Below, piece after piece: positions 33,100 through 40,565 of a DNA stretch of 40,565 nt. Where the stretch lies: NCBI GenBank assembly GCA_945874455.1, contig CAMCHO010000020.1:1-40565 (forward strand), written 5' to 3'. Position numbers and translations under genes: made by a program. The stretch is from Opitutus sp. GAS368. Its GTDB lineage: Bacteria; Verrucomicrobiota; Verrucomicrobiia; Opitutales; Opitutaceae. The notes under the pieces were generated by a model, which saw only the letters and a list, made by a program, of their open reading frames with translations, had not been told where the DNA came from and did no database searches. Position 1 is the stretch's first letter; the number at the start of each line of letters is the position of its first letter.

Positions 33100-34056
33100 A
33101 TGACCGCCGCCACGCCTTGGCCCCCCACCCTCGCCGGCACTCCGGCCGTCGTTGTGATCGAACAGGCCATCGCCCGCCAGCGCCTGTCGCACAGCCTGCT
33201 ACTCCACGGTGACGACCCCAATGTCCTCGTCGCCATCGCCCTCGCGATCGCTGACCGTTTGTTAAACGCCAAGGGTGCCTCCGCCCACTTCCCGCCGGAC
33301 CAGCACCCCGATTGTTTCGCTCTGCGGCCAGCAGGTAAGATGCGCCAGATATCCGCCGACGCGACCCGCGAGCTGATCGCCAAAGTCCAAGTCTCCGCCG
33401 CCGTCGCCCCGCGCAAAGTCGCCATCCTCCACGAGGTGGATCGCATGAACACCGCGGCGGCCAACGTCTTCCTCAAAACCCTCGAGGAACCACCCTCGAA
33501 TACCACGCTCCTTCTGCTCACGACGCGTCCTTACGCGCTGCTGCCCACCATCCGCAGTCGCGTCCTCCAGTTTCGTTTTCCATCGCTCGGCATTCCACTC
33601 GCCGCCGACGGATGGACGCCCTGGCTCGAAGATTACCGTGCTTGGCTCGGCCGCCTTTCCGCCGGGGTGTCCGATAAACGTGCCGTCGCTGACCACATCT
33701 TCACGGTCTACGGCCTTGTCGCCCGGTTCGGTGCCGTGCTTGATTTCGCAACCGACGAAGTCTGGAAGCAGCAAAAAGAAAAGCTCCCGCCCGACCTCGC
33801 GGATGATGAGCAGGTCGCGATCGAGACCGGTATCGCCAACGGCCTGCGGTCTCGCCTCTTCGCCGAAATTGAGCAAGCCACCCGCGCCTACGCCCTGCCC
33901 CGCCTCAGCGCTGGCGACGACGTCGCCCGCCGGGCCATCATCGGCGCCATCGAAAAAATTGAGCACAACGTCGGTTTACTGCGCCTCAATCTTAACGAGT
34001 CCGCCGCCCTCGAGGATTTCCTGCTCGCCTCGCTGCGGCTGTGGACGAAGCGGTGA
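33100..34056 (+). CDS. holB: DNA polymerase III delta-prime subunit
   Basis: Clamp-loader subunit, 318 residues. The clamp-loader fold is recognised from HSLLLHGDDPN, the region KVAILHEVDRMNTAAANVFLKTLEEPPSNTTLLLLTT (the box containing the sensor and LEEPP motif) and IRSRVLQFRFP (sensor-1/SRC-like motif, here SRV). The P-loop is degenerate (GDDPNVLVA), as expected for the non-hydrolysing delta-prime subunit. It is not DnaX, which would be longer and keep Walker A. It converges on the small-subunit gene at 34099. Confidence 0.88.
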   Translation: MTAATPWPPTLAGTPAVVVIEQAIARQRLSHSLLLHGDDPNVLVAIALAIADRLLNAKGASAHFPPDQHPDCFALRPAGKMRQISADATRELIAKVQVSAAVAPRKVAILHEVDRMNTAAANVFLKTLEEPPSNTTLLLLTTRPYALLPTIRSRVLQFRFPSLGIPLAADGWTPWLEDYRAWLGRLSAGVSDKRAVADHIFTVYGLVARFGAVLDFATDEVWKQQKEKLPPDLADDEQVAIETGIANGLRSRLFAEIEQATRAYALPRLSAGDDVARRAIIGAIEKIEHNVGLLRLNLNESAALEDFLLASLRLWTKR

Positions 34057-34098
34057 CCAGCGCGTTCGTCGCGGGAACACGCCGAGCGCAGGGGCCGG

Positions 34099-34752
34099 TT
34101 AAGCCAACCCCAAATGCTTCAGCGCTTCCGGCGTCGGTCCGGCGAAGTCTACGGTCGGCACGTTACCGACATAGCCGATGTCTTTCATCCCCTCGGGAGT
34201 AGAGTAAAATCCGCCTGCGGTCAGGTCGCGGAATTTACGAAAGAAGCTCGCCGCTTTCTTGAACTCAGACTTCGCCTTTCCGAACGCGCAAATGTCGTCG
34301 CAGATCGCGTTCTTTTGTTTGAGGACGAGATCGGCGAAATTGTTACCAAAGCGTTTTTGCGACTCCTCATCAATCCACGCGAGGCCTTCGAGGACGGTGC
34401 GTTTGTCGTCGGTGTGACCTGGATACGGCGCACTGATCCATTCGTCGATGAAGTCCGGCACGCCGACTTTCGAAGCTGCCGGTGACTTATCATCGGCTGG
34501 GATGATCGCGTCGCAGAGCGCCGTCGCGGTCCGGCGTTGGGGGTCCGTAAACGTCAGCGCCCACACGTCGCCTGGTTTGTATATCTTAACTAAGTCAGGA
34601 TCAGTGCCGTAACCGACACCGACCGTCGGCGCGCCCTCTGCGGCCATGCTCGCACGTTCCATAAGTGCAACGGAAGCGGTGGCCGCCAGCATCCACTTGA
34701 TCGCCGAGCGACGATCCAAGCGACGTGAGTCTGCAGGTTCTGGGGAATTCAT
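34099..34752 (-). CDS. Gluconate 2-dehydrogenase subunit 3-family protein, Tat signal
   Basis: Small partner of a GMC-type dehydrogenase, 217 residues from ATG 34752. The N terminus has a twin-arginine motif (DRRSAIKWMLAATASVAL) with a hydrophobic stretch. The family region starts near FTDPQRRTATALCDAIIPAD, with DFIDEWISAPYPG and LAWIDEESQKRFG further on. It begins one base after the stop of the GMC gene, so they are translated together. In characterised FAD-dependent glucose and gluconate dehydrogenases this subunit carries the catalytic subunit across the membrane; the same role is inferred here because the GMC protein has no signal of its own. Confidence 0.87.
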   Translation of the reverse strand: MNSPEPADSRRLDRRSAIKWMLAATASVALMERASMAAEGAPTVGVGYGTDPDLVKIYKPGDVWALTFTDPQRRTATALCDAIIPADDKSPAASKVGVPDFIDEWISAPYPGHTDDKRTVLEGLAWIDEESQKRFGNNFADLVLKQKNAICDDICAFGKAKSEFKKAASFFRKFRDLTAGGFYSTPEGMKDIGYVGNVPTVDFAGPTPEALKHLGLA

Positions 34753-34753
34753 A

Positions 34754-36553
34754 TCAAAGGTTTCCTTTCCGCATTTCTTCGAGGAGGTAATCGCTGGACC
34801 GCCATGCGAGCGCCATAATCGTGAGCGTGGGATTTTTGTCCGCGTTGGAGCAAAATGCCCCGCCATCGTTCACGAAGAGATTCTTCACCTCCCAAGTCTG
34901 ACACCACTGGTTCGTCACGGATTTCTTTGGGTCTGTGCCCATGATCGTCCCGCCGACTTCGTGGATGATCTTACCGCCCGGTTCAATCGCGGCCGCGCCC
35001 GTGGCCTCCGGTTTGCCTGCCTTGCCTCCCATTGACTCAATGATTTCGCCAAACGTTTTTTGCATGTGCGCCGCCTGTCGGGTCTCATGCTCGGACCATT
35101 TCCAATGAAAACGCAGCACCGGGATGCCCCATTTGTCTTTCACCGTCGGATCAAGTTCGCAGAACGAGTCGTCATTCGGAATCATCTCGCCCCTGCCGGC
35201 GAACCCCATGAAGGACCCATAATAGCGGCGCGCATCTGCTTTAAATTGCTGGCCGTAGACGCCGCCATTGATGCCCTCGAGACCACTGGTAGAGCCCATC
35301 CCGGGCATGCGTCGGCCTGATTCAAATTCGATGTGGTAACCGCGGGCAAAACCGAGCTTTCCGGCGTGCTGCTCTTTGTAGAGCCACCAGGGAACATAGA
35401 CGTGTGCGCCACCCGCGCCGTCCTCATTGTGCACCGGCAGATTTTCCAGCGCCGGGATTTGCCCGCCCAGCCGCGCACCGACGGTATCCATAATATATTT
35501 GCCGACGAGCCCGCTCGAATTCGCGAGACCATTCGGGAAACGCGGTGATTTTGAATTGAGCAGAATCCGCACGGACTCCGCAGAACTCGCCGCCAGCACC
35601 ACCACGCGCGCCTTCACCGTCCGCTCCTCGCGGGTTTTCCGGTCGATGTAGCTGACGCCGGTGGCCTTGCCGTTTTCGTCGACGGTGACCGCGCGCACCA
35701 TCGCGTCGGTGACGATGTCGAGATTGCCCGTGTCGAGGGCGGGCGGCAGATGCACCGTAGTCGATTGATAGTTCGCTTTGATCGAGCATCCTCGGCCGCA
35801 CGCGGTCGCCCAAAAACACGCCGCCCGCTCGCGCATCGCCTTCGCGATTAGCCGTTGAGCCTTGGCATTCTTCGGATGCAATTTAGCCGGTAAGTTTTCG
35901 GCATCCTGCTTCGCACTCAGCACGGCGCGGTGGATCGCCATCACCGGAATCCCGAGTTTCTTCGCGCGATGTTGAGCGAGTAATTCACCGGCGCGCATCT
36001 TCGGCGGAGGCAACAGACAACCGGCCGGCGAATTCGGCGTGTTTTCCAATCCTTCATTCGTGCCGTAGACACCGACCAGCATCTCGGTCTTGTCATAGTA
36101 CGGCGCGAGATCCTCGTAGGACATCGGCCAGTCGAACCCAAGCCCATCACGCGTATACGGCTTGAAATCATAGGGCCCGTTGCGCAGCGAGATTCGGCCC
36201 CAGTGATTCGTGCGGCCGCCGAGCATCCGCGCGCGCCACCACCAGAATTGTCGTGCCGGGTCGCTCGACGCACTCGTGTAGGGCTCCCCGGGCACTTGCC
36301 AGCCGCCATCGACCGTCGAGTCGTAGAAACCAAAGGGTTTATCCGGCGTGCTCGCACCGCGCAACGGGGCCTGATTGTTGGTCTGAAACATCGGCGTTTC
36401 CTTTACCGGGTCGTAGTTTCTCCCCGCTTCGAGCATGAGGACCTTCGCGCCCTCCATCGTGAGCGTGTAGGCCGTCTGGCCACCGCCGGCACCGGAGCCG
36501 ACCACGATCACATCGTAAACCGGCTGCGTCTTGCTGGAGCTAATGTGGGGCAT
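34754..36553 (-). CDS. GMC-family FAD oxidoreductase
   Basis: Likely catalytic subunit of a sugar, gluconate or alcohol dehydrogenase. ATG 36553 gives 599 residues. The FAD-binding Rossmann motif is VVGSGAGGGQTAYTLTMEGA near residue 18, followed by the ribose-binding E in LMLEAGRNYD. The GMC C-terminal catalytic histidine lies in HEVGGTIMGTDP and the second conserved segment in NPTLTIMALAWRSSDYL. A run of Cys (AACFWATACGRGCS) near residue 250 may hold a cofactor or disulfide. No signal peptide is seen. Substrate cannot be assigned, and no cytochrome c subunit is adjacent. Confidence 0.9.
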   Translation of the reverse strand: MPHISSSKTQPVYDVIVVGSGAGGGQTAYTLTMEGAKVLMLEAGRNYDPVKETPMFQTNNQAPLRGASTPDKPFGFYDSTVDGGWQVPGEPYTSASSDPARQFWWWRARMLGGRTNHWGRISLRNGPYDFKPYTRDGLGFDWPMSYEDLAPYYDKTEMLVGVYGTNEGLENTPNSPAGCLLPPPKMRAGELLAQHRAKKLGIPVMAIHRAVLSAKQDAENLPAKLHPKNAKAQRLIAKAMRERAACFWATACGRGCSIKANYQSTTVHLPPALDTGNLDIVTDAMVRAVTVDENGKATGVSYIDRKTREERTVKARVVVLAASSAESVRILLNSKSPRFPNGLANSSGLVGKYIMDTVGARLGGQIPALENLPVHNEDGAGGAHVYVPWWLYKEQHAGKLGFARGYHIEFESGRRMPGMGSTSGLEGINGGVYGQQFKADARRYYGSFMGFAGRGEMIPNDDSFCELDPTVKDKWGIPVLRFHWKWSEHETRQAAHMQKTFGEIIESMGGKAGKPEATGAAAIEPGGKIIHEVGGTIMGTDPKKSVTNQWCQTWEVKNLFVNDGGAFCSNADKNPTLTIMALAWRSSDYLLEEMRKGNL

Positions 36554-36596
36554 AGTGAAAACGTGAAGGAAAACTTCGCCGAGTTGCAATCACTGT

Positions 36597-37400
36597 TCAT
36601 GCTGGTCGCACGAGCGCCACAAATTTCTCCCGCGCCTCCATGTGCGGATTGTGACCGCTCTCGCCAATGGTTTCGATCCGCGCCGCCGGAAAATGCCGCC
36701 GAATCGTCGCCTCGTCCTCCGCGCCGATGTAGTCTGACTTTCCACCCGCAACAAAGAGCGCGGGTCCCTCGAAACGGTCACCCTGTTCGCCAGTCGTAAG
36801 CGAGTTTTTCTCCAACGCGCCCAACGCCGCGGTAATCGCCGGCAAATTGATCGACCACCTCCACTGACCGTCTTCGGCGCGCTCCAGATTCGTCACCAGA
36901 AATTTTCGCATCGCCCCACTCGTCACGCGGGCCTCCAGCCGCATTTCCGCCTCGGCGCGCGAGTGCACCGTCGCCAGATCAAGTTCGTTCATCGCCGCAA
37001 AATTCACCCGGTGCGCCACCCAGAAATAGTCCTTGGGCGCGATATCCGCGACGATGAGCCGCGCCACCCGCTCAGGATGACGGCAGGCGAGGAGCATCGC
37101 TGCTTTTCCCCCCATGCTATGCCCGAGCAACGCCACCTTCGCGATCCCCTGCGCGTCCAGCCATGCCACCACATCGGCCATCATTTCCGGATAGCTCATG
37201 CTTTCGGCATGCGGAGAGCTCCCGTGATTTCTCAAATCCGGTGCCAGCACGTGAAACGTGTCCGCGAGATCGCGCCCCGCCGTCTGCCAGTTGCGCGACG
37301 AGCCGAGCATCCCGTGCAGCAACACCAGCGGCGGTCGTCCCGCCCCACCCAAATCTCGATGAAAAAGCTTCACGCCAAATAGACGAACGACCCGCTCCAT
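36597..37400 (-). CDS. Alpha/beta hydrolase (YbfF-like esterase)
   Basis: Cytoplasmic hydrolase of 267 residues from ATG 37400 (MERVVRLFGVKLFHRDLG). Family marks are PPLVLLHGMLGSSRNWQTAG (oxyanion region HG), PDLRNHGSSPHAESMSY, and the nucleophile elbow GHSMGG with S95. The probable catalytic histidine is in IGESGHNPHMEAREKF. The LHGMLGSSRNW and DLRNHGxS patterns fit the YbfF/ABHD11 acyl-esterase group. The open frame extends to 38180 only as the antisense shadow of mutS. It is divergent from mutS with about 69 bases between starts. Confidence 0.85.
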   Translation of the reverse strand: MERVVRLFGVKLFHRDLGGAGRPPLVLLHGMLGSSRNWQTAGRDLADTFHVLAPDLRNHGSSPHAESMSYPEMMADVVAWLDAQGIAKVALLGHSMGGKAAMLLACRHPERVARLIVADIAPKDYFWVAHRVNFAAMNELDLATVHSRAEAEMRLEARVTSGAMRKFLVTNLERAEDGQWRWSINLPAITAALGALEKNSLTTGEQGDRFEGPALFVAGGKSDYIGAEDEATIRRHFPAARIETIGESGHNPHMEAREKFVALVRPA

Positions 37401-37469
37401 CCGAGCAAGCCTCCGGGAAATATTTTCGTGTATTCCCCAGGTTTCGTGGTTCCACTCCTCGTCCCTCCC

Positions 37470-40040
37470 ATGTCCGACGCCGTCAAACTCACGCCGATGA
37501 TGCAGCAGTATTTTGAGGTCAAGCGCGGCCTCCCGAAGGATACGTTGCTGCTCTTCCGTCTCGGAGATTTCTTCGAGATGTTCTTCGTCGACGCCGTCAT
37601 CGCTTCGCGCCTCCTCGGCCTCACCCTGACGAAACGCCAGGACCACCCCATGGCCGGGCTGCCGTCGCAGGCCCTCGACAACTACGTCACCAAGCTGCTC
37701 GCCGCCGGCAAAAAAGTCGCCATCTGCGACCAGGCCGAGCCCGCCAAAGCCGGCAAGCTGGTGCGCCGCCAACTCACTCGTATTCTTTCCCCCGGCACCA
37801 CGCTCGCCGCGAATCAGCTCGACGCTGCGCGCAACCATTACCTCTGTGCCCTGGCCCTCGATAAACAGGGTCTGCACGCCGCGTGGCTCGATCTCTCCAC
37901 CGGCGAATTCCGCGTCGCGACCGATACGCACATCGCCAACCTGCTCCCGGTGCTCACCGCCCTTGATCCCGCTGAACTGCTCGTGATCGAAAATGAACGC
38001 GAGCGCTGGCAAGCCGCCCCGCACGACCAGACCGAGGTCCACGCGCTGTACGCTTTTGCCGCCACCCGCCTTGTCACCGAACTCCCCGGCTACCACTTCG
38101 ACACCGCCACCGGTGCGAAAACCGTCATGGACACGCTTGGGGTCATGAATCTGCAGGGCTTCGGCCTCGTCCATTCGCATCCGGCCCTCGGCCCCGCCGG
38201 CGCCCTCGTCTACTACGCGACAGAGAATCTCTGCGCGAAACCGGAAAATCTCCGCGGCCTGCAGGAATACCGTAGCACGCGCACCCTGCTGCTCGACCCT
38301 GCCACGCTGCGTAACTTGGAGATTTTCGCCTCTAGCCGCGGGGCCCGCGACGGCTCACTGCTCACCGCTATCAACCGCACGGGCACCGCTGCTGGCGCCC
38401 GTCTCTTGGAACGTTGGCTCGCCTCCCCCACCCTCGATCTCGCTGAGATTAATCGTCGCCAATCCCTCGTGGGCGAGCTGCTCGCTCAGCCTGCGCGTCT
38501 CGCCTTGCTCCGCGAGTTGCTCGCCAGCGTCCGCGATATTCCGCGCATCCTGGGTCGTCTCCAAAATCGTCTGCGCAACCCGCGCGAACTCGGCGGCATC
38601 CGTGATACCCTCGCCCAGATCCCCGAGCTGCGTTCCTCCCTTTCCGCATTCGGTGCGGATTCTCAGCTCTCCACGCTCAGCTCTCAACTTCAGGAACTGC
38701 CGGCTTTGCGGCAGCTCCTGATCAGCTCCCTCGCCGACGAACTCCCCAACGATCTCGCTGACGGCAACTACCTCCGCGCCGGTTATGACCCCGAGCTCGA
38801 CCGTCTCCGGGATCTCACTACGAACAATAAAACTTGGATTTCCGATCTCGAACGCGGCGAGCAAGAGCGCACCGGCATCCGCAGCCTGAAGGTTAGGTTC
38901 ACAAATAATTTCGGTTACTACATCGAGATTACCAAAGTCAATCTGCACTTGGTCCCCGCCGATTATATCCGCCGACAGACGACGGTGGGCGGCGAGCGCT
39001 ATGTGACCGAATCCCTCAAGCAAAAGGAAAAGGAGATTTTTCACGCCGAGGAAAATGCCGCCACGCGCGAGCTCGCACTGTTCAATCAACTCGTCGCGTC
39101 CGTCCTCGACGACTCCATCGCCCTGTCCCATACCGCCGACGCCCTCGCTGAACTCGACGTCCTCGCGGGTTGGGCCTTGCTCGCGCGCGATTGGGACTAC
39201 TGCCGTCCGACCATCGACGAAGGAGACATCCTGGAAATCACCGAGGGGCGCCACCCCGTCGTCGAGCAAATGCTCCGCTCACCCGACACCGCCGTCGCGC
39301 GGGGCGCCAGTGCCGCTTTCGTCCCCAACGATACCTTACTCGCCTGCGACGATGCCCAAATCGTCCTCCTGACCGGCCCGAATATGGCCGGAAAATCCAC
39401 CTACATCCGCCAGATCGCGCTCATTACTCTCCTCGCCCAAGTGGGCTGTTGGGTGCCCGCGAAATCGTGCCGCGTCGGTCTCGTCGACCGCATTTTTTCC
39501 CGCGTCGGCGCCAGCGACGACCTCGCCCGCGGCAACTCCACGTTCATGGTCGAGATGAACGAGACCGCCAACATCCTCAACAACGCGACCGACCGTTCAC
39601 TCATTATCCTCGACGAAATCGGCCGCGGTACCTCGACCTATGACGGGCTCTCGATCGCTTGGGCCGTCGTCGAGCATCTCCACCGCGGCGACTCACGCGG
39701 GCCCCGCACGCTCTTTGCGACGCACTATCAAGAGCTCACGCAACTCGCGAAACACCTCCCGCGATTGCGTAACTTCTCCGTCGCGGTGAAAGACTGGAAT
39801 GACGATATCGTCTTCGTCCGCCGAGTCGTACCCGGCGCCGCCGACCGCAGCTACGGCATTCAAGTCGCGCGTCTCGCCGGCCTGCCCCTCAGCGTGATTA
39901 ATCGCGCGAAAACCATTCTAGCCAAACTCGAGAGCGACGACACCGATGTGACTCTTCCGACCGCTGCGGCCCCGCAAGCGAAGCCGAAGAAGAAAATCAC
40001 GGTGGTCGAAAGCGACGACTCGCAACTGAGTTTGCTGTGA
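37470..40040 (+). CDS. mutS: DNA mismatch repair protein MutS
   Basis: Recognises mismatches and starts repair. ATG 37470 (MSDAVKLTPMMQQYFEVKRG) gives 856 residues. The mismatch-reading motif is GDFFEMF (32-38, the Phe-x-Glu being F34-F35-E36). Walker A is GPNMAGKST near 636-644, Walker B LIILDEIGRGTSTYDG near 711, and ATHYQELTQL follows. The C terminus ends exactly with QLSLL, a sliding-clamp-binding motif; the tetramerisation tail that follows it in E. coli is absent. Residues 398-407 (SQLSTLSSQL) come from a 7-bp-periodic DNA block and look like an insertion. Firm identification; MutL is not in the window. Confidence 0.95.
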   Translation: MSDAVKLTPMMQQYFEVKRGLPKDTLLLFRLGDFFEMFFVDAVIASRLLGLTLTKRQDHPMAGLPSQALDNYVTKLLAAGKKVAICDQAEPAKAGKLVRRQLTRILSPGTTLAANQLDAARNHYLCALALDKQGLHAAWLDLSTGEFRVATDTHIANLLPVLTALDPAELLVIENERERWQAAPHDQTEVHALYAFAATRLVTELPGYHFDTATGAKTVMDTLGVMNLQGFGLVHSHPALGPAGALVYYATENLCAKPENLRGLQEYRSTRTLLLDPATLRNLEIFASSRGARDGSLLTAINRTGTAAGARLLERWLASPTLDLAEINRRQSLVGELLAQPARLALLRELLASVRDIPRILGRLQNRLRNPRELGGIRDTLAQIPELRSSLSAFGADSQLSTLSSQLQELPALRQLLISSLADELPNDLADGNYLRAGYDPELDRLRDLTTNNKTWISDLERGEQERTGIRSLKVRFTNNFGYYIEITKVNLHLVPADYIRRQTTVGGERYVTESLKQKEKEIFHAEENAATRELALFNQLVASVLDDSIALSHTADALAELDVLAGWALLARDWDYCRPTIDEGDILEITEGRHPVVEQMLRSPDTAVARGASAAFVPNDTLLACDDAQIVLLTGPNMAGKSTYIRQIALITLLAQVGCWVPAKSCRVGLVDRIFSRVGASDDLARGNSTFMVEMNETANILNNATDRSLIILDEIGRGTSTYDGLSIAWAVVEHLHRGDSRGPRTLFATHYQELTQLAKHLPRLRNFSVAVKDWNDDIVFVRRVVPGAADRSYGIQVARLAGLPLSVINRAKTILAKLESDDTDVTLPTAAAPQAKPKKKITVVESDDSQLSLL
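38662..38689 (+). repeat. In-frame heptamer repeat block inside mutS
   Basis: CTCAGCT-CTCCACG-CTCAGCT-CTCAACT is four 7-bp units, the first and third identical. Together with one base on each side (38661-38690) it makes 30 bases coding SQLSTLSSQL, so the reading frame is kept. The pattern resembles intergenic heptamer repeats rather than normal mutS codon sequence. Confidence 0.6.
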
Positions 40041-40471
40041 GTGCTGAATGCCGCTGGGCAGCGCGCATCGGGTGATACCATATCGGCCCCCGCCCAATCG
40101 GCCGGATTGAGCGTTTTCCTCTCAGTAAACACTCCTCGAGATTAGTCTTGGTGGATCACCGCCCGCCAGGTATCTGCGTCCGTTGAGCCGGTTTTTCGTG
40201 CCTCCTGCGAATTCCGAAGTGTCCCACTGGTTGCTGGACCCTGTAATTCCGCATGAACCCATGCTGTCGGCGTGTCGGATTCCATCTAGCCAGTTTAGCC
40301 CGATCTCCCCTGTCGTGTCCCCTGTTGTAGTCGAACGCTTGCGGCGAAGATGAACCGCCGTTATACACTGAGCACCGTGGAAAAATTTGCTATGAAGCAG
40401 CAACGCGAATGAGGGAAGAAGGGATTGACACTCACGGCGCGGCTCGCGAACTTTCGCGCTCCTCATTTTAC
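40041..40471. other. Intergenic region between mutS and tRNA-His
   Basis: About 430 bases without a gene that I can support. An open frame on the - strand runs through it into the antisense of the tRNA and is rejected. A TTGACA at 40425-40430, 41 bases before the tRNA, could be the -35 of its promoter; the matching -10 position (40448-40453, GAACTT) is weak. Composition is less GC-rich in 40120-40420 than in neighbouring genes, and nothing there is recognisable. Confidence 0.4.
40425..40453 (+). promoter_or_regulatory. Possible promoter of tRNA-His
   Basis: A consensus TTGACA (40425-40430) is followed after 17 bases by GAACTT (40448-40453), placing a start a few bases ahead of the tRNA at 40472. 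The -35 is perfect but the -10 matches poorly, so this is tentative. Confidence 0.35.
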
Positions 40472-40549
40472 GGCGGTCATAGCTCAGTTGGTTAGAGCAC
40501 AGGATTGTGAATCCTGGGGTCGCGGGTTCGAGTCCCGTTGGCCGCCCCA
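40472..40549 (+). tRNA. tRNA-His (anticodon GTG)
   Basis: A complete 78-base gene counting the encoded extra G at position -1 (40472) and CCA (40547-40549). Acceptor GCGGTCA pairs with TGGCCGC with one G-T pair, and the extra G faces C73, the identity pair for histidyl-tRNA synthetase. The anticodon stem CAGGA/TCCTG holds the loop TTGTGAA, giving GTG. The T loop contains GGTTCGAGTCC. Confidence 0.96.
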
Positions 40550-40565
40550 TTGTTTCGGTAAGCCC

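Noticed and set aside
37401-38180. N-terminal extension of the alpha/beta hydrolase frame
   Set aside because: It is antisense to mutS; the hydrolase family starts at MERVVRLFG (37400).
40122-40550. 142-residue frame on the - strand beginning MGRPTGLEPATPGF
   Set aside because: This start is the antisense translation of a tRNA gene, a well-known false protein string; the rest runs through non-coding DNA and matches nothing I know.

Overview
This high-GC window looks chromosomal and most likely comes from a verrucomicrobium of the Opitutaceae type. The best clue is a pair of divergent TonB-dependent receptors whose mature N termini carry an LSPF-x-V motif (LSPFEV and LSPFTV), which I associate with that family. 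No SusD partner is present, which argues against Bacteroidetes. Assignment to a genus is not possible from the sequence alone. Most genes are intact and housekeeping-like. I see no prophage, transposase, CRISPR array or rRNA.

Layout. (1) 174-6473, + strand: a phosphate operon, pstC-pstA-pstB-phoU-phoB-phoR, without pstS in view; PstC and PstA carry extra periplasmic segments. (2) 6489-18267: a catabolic region. A tannase/feruloyl-esterase-family protein, a sulfatase, a Tat-exported protein that looks like a polysaccharide lyase, and a TonB-dependent receptor lie on the - strand; a second receptor is divergent on the + strand. Two strong inverted repeats sit in its control regions. (3) 18520-22470, + strand: an AlgI-like membrane O-acyltransferase with an AlgJ/AlgX-like partner, then a rhomboid protease. 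(4) 22548-26077, - strand: pyruvate dehydrogenase E1 alpha, E1 beta and E2. (5) 26351-28752: an NtrC-type response regulator divergent from an M50 protease. (6) 28791-31073, - strand: ExbB-ExbD-TonB and tRNA-Ala(GGC) with a terminator. (7) 31249-34056, + strand: a PfkB-family kinase, thymidylate kinase and DNA polymerase III delta-prime. (8) 34099-37400, - strand: a GMC oxidoreductase with its Tat-bearing small subunit, then an alpha/beta hydrolase. (9) 37470-40549, + strand: mutS and tRNA-His(GTG).

How the genes connect. The receptors would bring a polymer fragment or aromatic conjugate across the outer membrane using energy from an ExbB-ExbD-TonB system such as the one at 28.9-31.1 kb. The exported lyase-like protein, sulfatase and esterase would trim it. 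This pathway is inferred from neighbourhood and family, and the substrate is unknown.

The least expected signal is a set of short dispersed-repeat-like elements in an otherwise ordinary chromosome: a palindrome inside the sulfatase gene whose opposite strand reads HGRDARAT, a 7-bp-periodic block in frame inside mutS, another 7-bp-periodic block between pdhB and the E2 gene, and a REP-like palindrome between phoB and phoR. Two of the four are inside protein-coding genes and preserve the frame.
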